From Bowmanella denitrificans (lineage in GTDB: Bacteria > Pseudomonadota > Gammaproteobacteria > Enterobacterales > Alteromonadaceae), in assembly GCF_002887595.1 (NCBI RefSeq), contig NZ_PEBU01000002.1, positions 434,001 through 498,000 of the forward strand: a stretch of 64,000 nucleotides of DNA, written 5' to 3'. Positions 43,784 through 54,700 of the stretch are shown here, one piece after another (positions within the stretch are counted from its first letter, which is position 1; every line of letters begins with the position of its first letter). The translations under genes were made by a program, and so were the position numbers. The notes beneath the pieces were generated by a model, which saw nothing but the letters and a program-made list of their open reading frames with translations, had not been told where the DNA came from and did no database searches.

Positions 43784-44986
43784 TCAGGTGGGCGGAGTGT
43801 GCTCAACCAGTTCAGATTGAATAACGACCGGGCCACTTATGGTGCGATGCAGGGGGCATTTGTTGGCAATCTCCAGCAAACGCTGGCGCTGTGCGTCGGT
43901 TAAATTGCCGCTCAGCTCAATGCGTCGCTGAATTGTTTCCTGCTGGGTGTGATTTGCCCCATGATTGTCAGACTCGCGATGCAGAGAAAGGGCAACCTTG
44001 ATATGGTCCAGTGGCAGCGCTTTACGCGTTGCGTACATACGCAGTGTGATGGCAGTGCAAGCGCCCAGCGCCGCCAGTAAATGCTGGTAAGGATCGGGCC
44101 CCAGATCGTCACCGCCCAGGTTTTTGGGTTCATCGGCCAGCCAATGGTGATGGGCGCTACTGATCCTGACGGTAAACCTGTGATTATGTTCCTCCACCCA
44201 AATCTGTCCGGCCGGTGCCCCAGGTTGTTTATCCACTTCCGGCAGGTAACGGCTTGCCCAACCAGCAATGGTCTCTGCCACATACTGAGCATCGCAGTGC
44301 GCTGTGAGCAGATGGTCAGCCTGGTCCAGACTGATAAAACTTTTAGGATGACGGGCATCCTGATAAATCTTTTCTGCCTCGTTTATGGCCACCGTGCTAT
44401 CCAGCGGTGCATGCATAATCAGCAAGGCTTTATTCAGTTCACTTAGATAGGCGCCCTGATAGGCATTGATATCATCCAGAAACTGCTTCTTAATCAGGAA
44501 CTCTCGTTCGCCCAAACTCACACTGGCCTGACCCTGCTGATGTATATCCAGCAGCGAGCTGCCAAAGTGCTGCACTACATGGGCGGCACTGTGCGGCGCA
44601 CCAATGGTGATGACGGCTTTAGCCTCTTTAACCTGCCCGGCCATGGCCAGTACTGCCGCAGCGCCAAGACTATGGCCAATCAGCAGGGCGGGGGCCTGAT
44701 ACCTTTGGCGCAAAAAACTGGCGGCCGCCAGTAAGTCATCCAGATTGGCGCAAAAGTGATGGTTGGTTAAATCACCGTCATTGCTGCCAAGTCCGGTAAA
44801 GTCAAACCTGAGCACGGCAATGCCGCTAGCCGTTAAGGCCGATGCAATGCTGGATGCGGCCACGTTGTTGTTTGCGCAGGAAAAACAATGGGCGAACAAG
44901 GCAAAACAGCGAATGGGCTGCTCTGGCCATTCCATTAGCCCCCTGAGCTGATGTCCCAGTCCCGGAAAATTAATTTCTTCTCGCAT
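43784..44986 (-). CDS. alpha/beta-hydrolase–OsmC fusion protein
   Basis: 400 residues from the ATG at 44986, seven bases after CTGGAG; upstream in-frame starts have no such site. N-terminal alpha/beta hydrolase (about 1–250) with the nucleophile elbow LLIGHSLGAAAVLAMAGQ near residue 110. C-terminal OsmC/Ohr domain (about 260–400) with a redox Cys in LLAALGACTAITLRMYA and a second Cys in NKCPLHRTISGPV, the pair that reduces organic hydroperoxides. The fusion is a known architecture in proteobacteria and might cleave and detoxify peroxide-bearing esters; that is inference. It converges with the molybdoenzyme operon. Confidence 0.9.
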   Translation of the reverse strand: MREEINFPGLGHQLRGLMEWPEQPIRCFALFAHCFSCANNNVAASSIASALTASGIAVLRFDFTGLGSNDGDLTNHHFCANLDDLLAAASFLRQRYQAPALLIGHSLGAAAVLAMAGQVKEAKAVITIGAPHSAAHVVQHFGSSLLDIHQQGQASVSLGEREFLIKKQFLDDINAYQGAYLSELNKALLIMHAPLDSTVAINEAEKIYQDARHPKSFISLDQADHLLTAHCDAQYVAETIAGWASRYLPEVDKQPGAPAGQIWVEEHNHRFTVRISSAHHHWLADEPKNLGGDDLGPDPYQHLLAALGACTAITLRMYATRKALPLDHIKVALSLHRESDNHGANHTQQETIQRRIELSGNLTDAQRQRLLEIANKCPLHRTISGPVVIQSELVEHTPPT

Positions 44987-45155
44987 AACAGACTCCAGTG
45001 TATTCATCCTTAACCATGCATGGTCAGTTGTGCCGGGCCGAAACTGGCAGCGATTCACCGATACGGTGAATAAACGTTACAAGTGAATGACACTTAGTGC
45101 AATAAACTCCCATTGGGTCAACCCGGTGGCATATACGAGTTTTTTGAGATGACCT

Positions 45156-46097
45156 TTAATTGTTGTTCAGGGCAATGTCACAGAGAACTTTTGTACTGCT
45201 TGTAAACTCCCTGATTTCCTCCTGTAGCCATTGGCTGAAGGCTTGGATCCTGGGATTGCTAATGTTGACGTTGCTGCACAGCAGGTAATAGCCGTAGTCA
45301 GTAATGCGCCAAGGCATAAGAATACTCAGCTGCTGCCGCTTAATTGCCTCAAATGCAAGGCTCAAACGTCCAATACACAGACCATTTCCGGCTAAACAAG
45401 CCGATAGCGCTAGTGCACTGTCTGATACCGATAGGGTATTGTGCTTTGCCTTATTGACTCTGGCTTCTCGTAACCATGGCGACCAACCCATCCAGGGTTC
45501 GTCCGGATTCAAATTATGCTCGGCAAGCAGCAGTTCAGTTTGTAGCAAGGTTTTGCGATCAACAGCGGCATACTCAAGTTTGCTGGTGGACACTAGTGGC
45601 GCGGCAGCATCTGACATTAAAAAAACACTGTGCAGTCCGGGATATTGCCCCATCCCAAATCGCACGGCGACCTGTGCTTTGTCTGTACGCATATCGCAAA
45701 TATTATTGTCTGCCTTAACCGTCAAGCGCAGCTGCGGCATTGCCGCCCGCAGTTTTTGCAATCTTGGCGCCAACCAGAATTGACAAAATGCGTGCGGTGC
45801 TGACAATTCAAGGGGACCGGCGATATCAACGTTTTGCAATGAAAGTGTTGCCTGCCCAAGTAGCCTGAACACTTCTGCCACATCTTTATAGTAGCGGTTA
45901 CCCGTTTCACTCAATATGACCCCTCTGGGTCGACGTAAGAACAATTTTAGATTGAGCGTTTGTTCTAACTCACGTACCTGATGACTAATGGCGGCAGCGG
46001 TAACGTGCAATTCTGCAGCGGCTTTTACAAAACTACCGTGACGGGCAGCGGCCTCAAAGGCTCGTAAACTATTCATTGGAGGAAGACGCTGTGACAT
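45156..46097 (-). CDS. LysR-family regulator of the GcvA-like group
   Basis: 313 residues. Winged HTH LPPMNSLRAFEAAARHGSFVKAAAELHVTAAAISHQVRELEQTLNLKLFLRRPRGVILSETG at 4–66, in the GcvA/AmpR-like subgroup (the NSLRAFEAAARHGSF and AAISHQVR signatures), followed by the effector domain. It is divergent from the PhzF gene at 46199 with a gap of about 100 bases, so it may control it. Confidence 0.9.
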   Translation of the reverse strand: MSQRLPPMNSLRAFEAAARHGSFVKAAAELHVTAAAISHQVRELEQTLNLKLFLRRPRGVILSETGNRYYKDVAEVFRLLGQATLSLQNVDIAGPLELSAPHAFCQFWLAPRLQKLRAAMPQLRLTVKADNNICDMRTDKAQVAVRFGMGQYPGLHSVFLMSDAAAPLVSTSKLEYAAVDRKTLLQTELLLAEHNLNPDEPWMGWSPWLREARVNKAKHNTLSVSDSALALSACLAGNGLCIGRLSLAFEAIKRQQLSILMPWRITDYGYYLLCSNVNISNPRIQAFSQWLQEEIREFTSSTKVLCDIALNNN

Positions 46098-46198
46098 ATT
46101 GGCTTAATATTTTTTGGTCATAGGCTAAGAATAACTCCGTTGTGACAAATTATTCTACTGCTCATACTGGACACTTCAAAGCAACAGGGGGATGTCCC

Positions 46199-47047
46199 AT
46201 GTATAAAGCAGAGCAATTATTTCGTCTTAGCGCATTCAGCGATAGTCCGCACGGGGGCAATCCGGCCGGCGTCTGGATAGGTGAACAATTACCTGATGCC
46301 GAAACCATGCAGCGCATTGCCGCTGAAGTGGGCTATTCGGAAACAGCCTTTATTGCGCCAGGCACAGGGGCAGAGCGACAGATTCGTTACTACAGCCCGT
46401 TGGCCGAGGTATCATTTTGTGGTCATGCTACGATTGCCACTGGCGTGGTGCTGGCAAAAACCAGCGGAGCAGGAACCTACAGACTGCATACCTCAGTTGG
46501 AGAGGTCACCTTGGAAACCGAGGAACGGGATGGTAAGGGCTTCGCCAAATTAACCTCGGTCGCCACAGAGCAGCGGCCGATTCCAGCGGCCAGGCTTGCA
46601 CAATATCTGGATGTTATCGGTTGGCATTCTGATGAGTTGGATATGTCGCTTCCTGCAATCTTCGCTTTTGCTGGGGCCTGGCATCTGGTCCTGGCATGTC
46701 AAAGCCAGAGCAGACTGGACAATCTAGCTTATGATTTTAATCGCTTACAGACCCTGATGCTGGAAGATGGTTTGGCTACCCTGCAATTGATCTGGCGTGA
46801 ACACAGTGGCTTATACCACAGTCGGAATCCTTTTCCGGTTGGTGGGGTGGTGGAAGATCCCGCCACAGGTGCAGCAGCAGCGGCGCTGGGGGGCTATTTG
46901 CGCGATCACGGACTGATTAAGGCGCCCATGCAATTTGAAATTCAGCAGGGGGTTAGGATGGGGCGTCCCAGCCAGCTTAATGTCAGTGTTCCGGTTACCG
47001 GAGGGGTGTCGGTTACCGGCACCGCGGTGGAATTGGCCGGGGATTAA
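46199..47047 (+). CDS. PhzF-family isomerase (second paralogue)
   Basis: 282 residues from the ATG at 46199, with GGGGGA about seven bases upstream; the frame is open earlier but without a ribosome site. Motifs: NPAGVWIG, GYSETAFIAP (Glu48), SFCGHATIATG and DPATGAAAAALGGYL near 225–240. It differs clearly from the paralogue at 24844–25710. The divergent LysR gene suggests regulated expression. Substrate unknown. Confidence 0.88.
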   Translation: MYKAEQLFRLSAFSDSPHGGNPAGVWIGEQLPDAETMQRIAAEVGYSETAFIAPGTGAERQIRYYSPLAEVSFCGHATIATGVVLAKTSGAGTYRLHTSVGEVTLETEERDGKGFAKLTSVATEQRPIPAARLAQYLDVIGWHSDELDMSLPAIFAFAGAWHLVLACQSQSRLDNLAYDFNRLQTLMLEDGLATLQLIWREHSGLYHSRNPFPVGGVVEDPATGAAAAALGGYLRDHGLIKAPMQFEIQQGVRMGRPSQLNVSVPVTGGVSVTGTAVELAGD

Positions 47048-47063
47048 ACCGGCCATTGACCTG

Positions 47064-47621
47064 TTATAGCAGTGCTACCAGTTGTTTCAGCATGGCAGGA
47101 TGAGCGGGCCATGCCGGGGCGGTAACCAGCTTGCCATCGGTGATGGCTTCATCCATCTGTAATTCTACATACTCGGCACCTGCCAGTCTGACTTCTGGTG
47201 CGCAGGCTGGATAAGCCGACACCTTTTTACCTTCAATCACATTGGCGGCGGTTAACAGCTGGGCACCATGACAGATTGCTGCCACTGGCTTGTTGCTGGC
47301 CATAAAGGCTTTGACAATGGCCAGTACCTTGCTATCCAGTCGTAAATACTCTGGCGCACGGCCCCCCGGTAAATACAGAGCGTCATAATCTGAGGCAGCC
47401 ACATCGTCGAAGTTGGCATTCAAGGTAAAGTTATGGCCGCGTTTCTCGGTGTAAGTTTGCTGACCTTCAAAATCGTGAATACAGGTGGCAATCGTTTCAT
47501 TTTTGCGCTTACCCGGGCACACAGCATCCACTTCATGGCCCATAGCCAACAGTGCTTGAAACGGTACCATATTTTCGTAATCTTCGACAAAGTCACCGGT
47601 AATCATCAGTATCTTAGCCAT
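47064..47621 (-). CDS. DJ-1/PfpI-family protein
   Basis: 185 residues with AGGAGG before the ATG. The fold signature includes [24 protein letters not shown] (acidic residue that would activate the Cys), [18 protein letters not shown] and the nucleophile elbow [10 protein letters not shown] with Cys near residue 114. Relatives include deglycase- and protease-like stress proteins. It ends 17 bases from the convergent PhzF gene. Confidence 0.9.
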   Translation of the reverse strand: MAKILMITGDFVEDYENMVPFQALLAMGHEVDAVCPGKRKNETIATCIHDFEGQQTYTEKRGHNFTLNANFDDVAASDYDALYLPGGRAPEYLRLDSKVLAIVKAFMASNKPVAAICHGAQLLTAANVIEGKKVSAYPACAPEVRLAGAEYVELQMDEAITDGKLVTAPAWPAHPAMLKQLVALL

Positions 47622-47724
47622 CAGTTCCTCCTGGAGTGCGATTAATAAGCTAAGAGTACGCTGCTATCCACCAACTGAAAAGTCTCTTTGCCTAACCTGA
47701 TAGAAAACCAGACATTCTATCGGT

Positions 47725-48510
47725 TCAGGATTGTTCCTCGGCAAAGGATTGATCCATGGTTTCAGCTGGGCATTCGCAGTTGGTGCGGCCCACTACTTTG
47801 GCAGGTACACCCACCACTGTGGTATGCTCTGGGACGGCGTGCAGTACCACAGAGCCAGCCCCTATCTTAGCACCTTTGCCCACTTCGATATTGCCCAGTA
47901 CCTTGGCGCCCGCGCCTATCATCACGCCTTCACGGATCTTGGGATGGCGGTCGCCACTTTCATTACCTGTGCCACCCAGGGTGACGCCCTGAAGAATTGA
48001 CACATTGTCTTCAATCACGGCTGTTTCACCAATCACAATCCCGGTGGCGTGGTCAAACATGACTCCTTTGCCAATTTTACAGGCGGGATGGATATCGATA
48101 CCAAACACTTCGGAGTTGCGACTTTGAATAAAGCGGGCCAGATCGCGACGATTCTGTTGCCACAAACAATGGGCCAGACGGTGTACCTGAATGGCCTGAA
48201 AACCTTTGAGGTTAAGTAGCACGGTCAGGTATTTATCAACGGCGGGGTCGCGGTCAATCACCGCTTTAATGTCGCAACTGACATGGGTGAGCATATTGTC
48301 ACAATTAACAAAAGCCTGATCGAACAGCTCCCGAAAGGTAAAGGCAGACACCACACCATCCGTCAGCTTGTTAGCAACAATAAAGCTCAACGCACTACCC
48401 AGACAGCTGTGATTTAAAATGCACGAGTAGACATGACTCGCCAGCAGGGGTTCAGTGCGGATCAGATCTTCCGCTTCCAGTCGAAGTTGTTGCCAGATTT
48501 GGTGACGCAT
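47725..48510 (-). CDS. cysE: serine O-acetyltransferase
   Basis: 261 residues from the ATG at 48510 (HQIWQQLRLEAEDLIRTEPLLAS aligns with the start of enteric CysE); the open frame extends upstream without support. The N-terminal helical domain holds ANKLTDGVVSAFTFRELFDQAF; the C-terminal left-handed beta-helix holds FGIDIHPACKIGKGVMFDHATGIVIGETAVIEDNVSILQGVTLGGTG with catalytic His and Asp, then DRHPKIREGVMIGAGAKVLGNIEVG. It makes O-acetylserine for cysteine synthesis and is expected to be feedback-inhibited. Length and order fit CysE. Confidence 0.93.
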   Translation of the reverse strand: MRHQIWQQLRLEAEDLIRTEPLLASHVYSCILNHSCLGSALSFIVANKLTDGVVSAFTFRELFDQAFVNCDNMLTHVSCDIKAVIDRDPAVDKYLTVLLNLKGFQAIQVHRLAHCLWQQNRRDLARFIQSRNSEVFGIDIHPACKIGKGVMFDHATGIVIGETAVIEDNVSILQGVTLGGTGNESGDRHPKIREGVMIGAGAKVLGNIEVGKGAKIGAGSVVLHAVPEHTTVVGVPAKVVGRTNCECPAETMDQSFAEEQS

Positions 48511-48628
48511 GAAAAAGCCCGGATATTCAAGGGTGCCGGCTATTGTACGCATCAACGCCCTAAAGGTCTTGTAATTAAGGGGAATGGCTCATTGCAAAAG
48601 CGTATTAACCGATTTAATACTGACCTTT

Positions 48629-48650
48629 GAAAAACGCCCCTTTCGGGGCG
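48629..48650 (-). terminator. intrinsic terminator of the RND operon
   Basis: On the minus strand CGCCCC-GAAA-GGGGCG (48635–48650) is followed by TTTTTC (48629–48634). It lies just below the stop of the downstream RND permease gene. Confidence 0.9.
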
Positions 48651-48656
48651 ATGTGA

Positions 48657-51600
48657 TTATTCAGGGATAATGCGGCCGACCAGGCGTTTACTGTCAGTAA
48701 TCATATTAACCGTGGCACGGCGCAACTTAAGCAGCCCTAAGTATGTCAGGGGTAATAAGAATAAGCTGGTCAGGGTGGAAAACAGCAGGCCGCCAATGAT
48801 GGCAATGGCCATCGGAGCATAAGGCGGGCCGTCACCGCCAATTTGGGTGCCGCCCAGCGCCAGGGGAATCAGTCCCAGTACCGTGGTGGCGACGGTCATC
48901 AGTATCGGCCGGGCACGGCTTAAACAACCATCCAGTATGGCCTGATGAACGCTTTCCCCCTCGCCAATAAGCTGATTAATTCTGTCAACCAGTACGATAC
49001 CGTTGTTGACCACTATCCCCATCAGAATCAACATGCCAATCATACCAATCACTGACATATTGGTGCCGGTGACCAAAAAGGCCCAGAATACGCCCGTGAA
49101 GGAAAATAGCAGTGACGTGATAACGGCGGTAGGCAGCAGCAGGGATTCAAACAGTGCAGCCATGACCAGATAAATCATGCATACCGCCAATAGCATATTA
49201 ATTTGCATGACGGCTTCTGATTCATTTTGGTTACGGAAACTGCCATCCAGTGTCCAGCTGTAGCCGCTCGGTAGCGCGATATTGGCCATGACCGTTTCTA
49301 TCCGCTCGCGGGCCTGCTCCAGAGTGGTGCCTTCTTGCAGGTTAGCTCCCACGCCCAATGCCGTTTGCCGGTAATAGCGACGGATCTGCGACAAACGCGG
49401 TTTAATGCTGATGTCGGCCACCATATCCAGAGTGATATTCTGTTTGTCATCGCGCTTGATGGTCAACCGTTTCAACTCGTCCAGTGAATGTTGCAATGAT
49501 TCGTCAAACATCAGGCGAATATCCATTTCACCGCTATCCCCGTGGCGGAAGGTACGCAAATTGGCGCCTCGCAATGCGGTTGCAACGGTATTGGCAACGG
49601 TTTCGGCAGACAAGCCAAAGCGGAAGGCTTTTTGTCTGTCTACGCGGATTTGCAACTCTTCCTTCTGGCCATTGATATCTGCTCTGACGTCGGTCAGTCC
49701 TTCGACCCGTTCCAGCACCGGAACAATTTGATCGGCAATACGCATCAATGTCTCTGACGATTGCCCAAGCAAGGTCAGGCGCACACCACCTTTACTCTCG
49801 TTCCAGCGAAAGCTGGGCTGGCTGCGTACAAAGCTGGGCATATCCTTTTTAATCATGTCTTTCAGTTCTGCCTGGCTGATGGGCAGGTCTTCATTCAGGG
49901 TCAGCCCGGACACGGCATGACCGGGGTTGTAATAGCTGTACACCTGTTTAATGTGGAAGCGCTCCTGATTGGCATACAAATACTGCTCCATCCGATTGAC
50001 TTCTTTTTCAACCTCATCAAGGCTGTAATTACCGTCAATATTGTAGTTAAGCCAAAGTTGATTGTTTGGGTTGTCGTTGTCCCCGTCATTGGTTACCACA
50101 CCCATAGGAATCGCAGTGGACAGCAGGATAAGGATGGCAATTAACGCGGTTTTGCCCTGATGAGCCAGGGTCCAGCTCAGCACACGCTGATACCAGTTGG
50201 CAAACTTACCAGCTTGGCTCCTGGGTTTGCTGGCCTGGTATTTAAGACGAGTGGTCAGTAACGGGATCAGCGTCTGGGCAATCAATAGTGAGGCAAACAG
50301 TGAAATGCAGATGGCGATGGCCACATGCTCAAGGAACACCGTGACTTCCTGTTTTTCGCCAACAATGTTAGGTAAAAACACAATGGCGGTGGTGGCCGTA
50401 CCGGCTATAACTGCCAGACTGACCTTACTGACACCGGCTTTAGTGGCTTTGATCGCATCCGGCTGGGTTTCACGCTCGTGGCTGATACTTTCGGTGACTA
50501 CCACGGCATTGTCCACCAACATGCCAATGGCGAGCATTAAGCCCATCATGGACAGAATATTCAGGCTATATCCCATAAAGTACATGAAGCCTAAGGTAAT
50601 GCAGATGGCAAAGGGCACAGACAACACCACAATCAGGGTAGGGGCCCATTGGCGCAAAAACGCATAAAGCACAATAACCGACAGCAGTGCCCCCAGCATA
50701 CCGGCGCTGAGCAGGTCACTCAGTGATTGAGTTACGCTGGTGGCCTCATCCTGCATGATATACAGATTAATACCATTGAATGCCGGGCTTTCATTAGCTT
50801 CGTCCACTACCTTTAGCACCGCCTGGGAGACTTCCACCAGATTACTGCCGGATTCACGATAAATATTCAACCCAACTGCGTAAGTTCTATCCAGATGACG
50901 GCCTTCAGTGCGTCTGGGTGTTTCATAGCGAACCTCGGCTAAATCCTTCAGGCGAATACCTTGCTGAACGATCAGATCTTCTATTTCCTCTTTGCTACGA
51001 AATTCCCCTTGCGGGTTCACGGTGATTTTCTGGTCCAGCTCAAAGAAATGACCGGCTGTCATGGAAAAGTTAGCGTCTTGCAGCACATTGTACAGTTTGG
51101 TCAGGTCGATATGCAGTGCAGCGATACGTTGTGCATCCAGGCGAATGGCAATCTGTTTTTTCATCACCCCATAAAGCTCTACCTTGGACACGCCGGCGAC
51201 CCGTTCTATGGGCATCTTCAGATTACGTTCCAGAAGATCATAGGCATTAGACAAATCCCGATCACTGGAAACCCGCAACTGAAAAATGGGTAAATCGGCG
51301 GTATTAAACTGATACACCATAATGCGCTGCACATCCGAAGGCAGCAGGTGGCGGATGGCATCGATTTTCTCTCTGGCTTCGATGCTTTTGGCGTTTAAGT
51401 TTTCACCCCAGTTAAATTCCAGCTCTATCTCCGCGCTGTCCTCGTTGGAACGCGATGACAGGCGTTTAACGTCTGACATAGTGGCGAGCGCTTCTTCCAC
51501 TGGCTTGGTGATCATCTTTTCCACTTCGGCGGGCGTGGCATCCTGATAGGGCACCACTACCACCATTTGTGGGATGTCGATACCCGGAAATTTCTCCAGG

Positions 51601-51722
51601 GGCAGCAACCGGCTGGCCATCAGGCCAAGCAGCAACATGGAAAAAAACAGCATGCAAACGGTAACCGGTTTGCGAATGGCAAAGTCCGTCAGGGCCACGC
51701 TCATATTATCGAGCTTGTTCAT
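48657..51722 (-). CDS. RND-family efflux permease (second of a pair)
   Basis: About 1021 residues. The ATG at 51722 is chosen because GGAGGTGGG precedes it, and it overlaps the end of the upstream permease gene. Twelve membrane helices and two large periplasmic loops are seen, with the RND starting block ALTDFAIRKPVTVCMLFFSMLLLG, the TM4 relay IGMLVDNAVVVTESI (one Asp then Asn instead of the AcrB Asp-Asp) and GDGPPYAPMAIAIIGGLLFSTLTSLFLLPLTYL at the end. It acts in the inner membrane as a proton-driven exporter with the adaptor and partner permease. Confidence 0.92.
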   Translation of the reverse strand: MNKLDNMSVALTDFAIRKPVTVCMLFFSMLLLGLMASRLLPLEKFPGIDIPQMVVVVPYQDATPAEVEKMITKPVEEALATMSDVKRLSSRSNEDSAEIELEFNWGENLNAKSIEAREKIDAIRHLLPSDVQRIMVYQFNTADLPIFQLRVSSDRDLSNAYDLLERNLKMPIERVAGVSKVELYGVMKKQIAIRLDAQRIAALHIDLTKLYNVLQDANFSMTAGHFFELDQKITVNPQGEFRSKEEIEDLIVQQGIRLKDLAEVRYETPRRTEGRHLDRTYAVGLNIYRESGSNLVEVSQAVLKVVDEANESPAFNGINLYIMQDEATSVTQSLSDLLSAGMLGALLSVIVLYAFLRQWAPTLIVVLSVPFAICITLGFMYFMGYSLNILSMMGLMLAIGMLVDNAVVVTESISHERETQPDAIKATKAGVSKVSLAVIAGTATTAIVFLPNIVGEKQEVTVFLEHVAIAICISLFASLLIAQTLIPLLTTRLKYQASKPRSQAGKFANWYQRVLSWTLAHQGKTALIAILILLSTAIPMGVVTNDGDNDNPNNQLWLNYNIDGNYSLDEVEKEVNRMEQYLYANQERFHIKQVYSYYNPGHAVSGLTLNEDLPISQAELKDMIKKDMPSFVRSQPSFRWNESKGGVRLTLLGQSSETLMRIADQIVPVLERVEGLTDVRADINGQKEELQIRVDRQKAFRFGLSAETVANTVATALRGANLRTFRHGDSGEMDIRLMFDESLQHSLDELKRLTIKRDDKQNITLDMVADISIKPRLSQIRRYYRQTALGVGANLQEGTTLEQARERIETVMANIALPSGYSWTLDGSFRNQNESEAVMQINMLLAVCMIYLVMAALFESLLLPTAVITSLLFSFTGVFWAFLVTGTNMSVIGMIGMLILMGIVVNNGIVLVDRINQLIGEGESVHQAILDGCLSRARPILMTVATTVLGLIPLALGGTQIGGDGPPYAPMAIAIIGGLLFSTLTSLFLLPLTYLGLLKLRRATVNMITDSKRLVGRIIPE

Positions 51723-54700
51723 GACCCACCTCCAACGCTGTCTGACTGGTTTGAGTAAACTGCTTACGATCAAACAGGCTATACAGCACCGGGATCAGCA
51801 GCAAAGTCAGTACGGTGGCAAACAATAATCCACAGATAACAGTGACAGCCATGGGAGTACGGATTTCCGCCCCTTCACCCAGGCCAATGGCCATTGGCAA
51901 TAAACCTAGGGTGGTGGTTAATGTCGTCATCAAAATCGGGCGCAGGCGGCTGCTTGCTGCGGCAAATATGGCGTCATGTTTGTCACTGCCGCTTTCACGC
52001 AATTGGTTTATACGGTCCACCAATACGATGGCGTTGTTAACGACGATACCTGCCAGCATAATCAGGCCGATAAACACCACTACGCTGATATTGGTGCCGG
52101 TAATATACAGCCCGTAAATAGAGCCGGCACAAGCCAGGGGGACGGTGAACAGGATCAGGAAGGGATGCAGCAGCGATTCAAACTGGGAAGCCATGACCAG
52201 GTACACCATAAACACCGCCAGTAGCAGAGCAAACTTCAGCGAATCAAAGGAAACCTGCATTTCTTCATTTTGACCAGCAATACGGGCCTGCATGCTGAGC
52301 GGTAAATCCAGTTTAGCCAGCAGCTGTTTAACGTCAGTCACGGCTTCGCCTAAGTCACCATAGGCCAGGTTAGCACTTATCAGGGCCACACGCTCCTGAC
52401 CTACCCGGGTAATCTCACTTGGGCCAACCGACATCTGGATATCGGCAACCGCTTCCAGGGGAATCGCCGGACTGCCCCCTGGGTTGACTGTGATACCGGC
52501 AATATCCTGTACTGAATCGCGCTGTTGCTCCTGGGTGCGCACCAGAATGTCGACTTTGCGATCATCAATGGCATAACGGCTTGCCACTTCACCACCAATT
52601 TTGGCCGCTATCAGTTTTGATACGTCGGCGGCACTCAGCCCCAGCTGTGCTAACTTGGCATGGTTAAAGTAGATTTTCAGTTCGGGGTGACCGGCACGCA
52701 AGGTGGATTTAACATCAGCGAATCGGTTATTTGCCTCAAGTAAACTCACCAACTCATTGGCATAACGGCTCAGCAGACTCAGATCATAACCGCTAAGCTG
52801 GATCTCCATTGGTGTAGAGAAACTAAACATTTCGGGTTTGCCAAATTTGGCGGTGATACCTGCCTGGGTACGCAGGTAGTCACGCATGGCGTCCATGGTG
52901 TTGGACTCGTCAGTGGCGCTGCTGCCAGGTTTCATCACCACATTCAGTTTGCCCCAGTAATCGCCTCCCTGGCTGGGGGATGCGTTCATTAAGCTACCGG
53001 TGCCCGCCAGTGAATAGGTGCGTTGCACGTTGGGTAATTGCTGGGTGAACAGGGCCAGCTTTTCCAGTACCTGGTCTGTATCTTCCAAACGCGCCCCGGT
53101 AGAGAGGTTTACTTCCACATGGAATTCGCCCTGGGACATAGGTGGAATCAGCTCCATCCCCAGACGTGGGATCAGCGCCAGTGAAAGCAGCGACACAGCC
53201 AGGATTCCACTTAAGGTCAGCATTCGTTGCCGCATGGCCGCGCGTAGCATCACCTGATAAGCATGTTCAAGGATATTAAAACCCTTCTCAAAGCCCCACA
53301 GAAAAGGTCGCAGCAGCAAACCGAACAGTCTGCGTAGCAAACGGGTCAACATCACGACCGCACTACTAATGAACAGCGACAGCGCATAGATCAGCTTACC
53401 GACTGCTTTGATCAGCATCCTGAACGGCCAGGCCAAGACATACAGCGTTCTAGCCGCTATGCCGCTGGGCGGTGCAACAGCATCATCCGGTGCCGAATCA
53501 AGCTCCATAGACGGCGAAGTCTGACCCGGCTGCTTTTCTCTGGCCGCCAACATAGGGATCAGTGTCAGTGCGACAACCAATGAAGCCGCCAGAGCAAACG
53601 TCACGGTCAGGGCCTGGTCGCTGAACAACTGACCGGCTATGCCTTCAACAAAAACCAGCGGGAAGAAGACTGCCATGGTGGTCAACGTCGAGGCGATGAT
53701 GGCGTTACTCACTTCTTTGGTGCCTTTAGCGGCCGCATCGTGAGGATGGCTGCCCAGTTTTTTGTGGCGGTCAATGTTTTCCAGCACCACAATACTGTTA
53801 TCCACTAACAAGCCGATGGCCAGTGCGATGCCACCCAAACTCATGATATTCAGACTGATGTCGTTACCATACATAAGGTTAAAAGTGGCAATGATGGACA
53901 CCGGAATGCTGATGGAAATAATCAGGGTGGGCCAAATGTTTTTGAGGAACAGATAGAGTACCAACATGGCCAGAATACCGCCAATAATGGCCGCTGATTT
54001 GACTTCGTCAATGGCGCTGGCGATAAACAGAGATTGGTCATACACCAGTTGTAACTGATACTGGGCGGGAATGTCTTTTTTGATCTGCTCCAGACGTCGT
54101 TTAACATTCTGCGCGACTTGTACGGTATTGGCGTCACCTTCTTTGTAAATGGCGACTTCCACGCCTTCCAAACCGGCGAAGCGGGTAATAGCATCTCTTT
54201 CCTTATGGCTGTCCAGCACCTCAGCGATGTCGCCTAATCGGATATTGCGGCCTTCTCGACTGGCAATAAAGAGATCGCGCATTTGCTCAAGATTCTGAAA
54301 TTGATTGAGTGTGCGCACCAGATACTCACGACTGCCGTCTTCCACCCGGCCTCCTGAGGTATTCACGTTTTCAGCCTTAAGACGGGCGATCACTTCTTCC
54401 AGTTTAATATTAAGCTGACTGGCTTTGTCCTGATTGATCAGAACCTGGATTTCATTTTCCAGGCCACCGCCGACTTTGACTGAAGCAACACCTTGCACGG
54501 ACTCCAGCTTACGTTTGAATTCCTCCTCGGCATAGGTCCGCAGTCGTTTGGTTGCATTGGCATCCATATTACCCTGTGTAGCCCCCAGCCCCATGCGCAG
54601 TATGGGATCCATATTGGGGTTAAAACGCAGCAGTAGCGGCTTTTTCACATCCAGTGGTAACCAGATCACATCCAGCTTTTCGCGTACATCCAGGCTGGCC

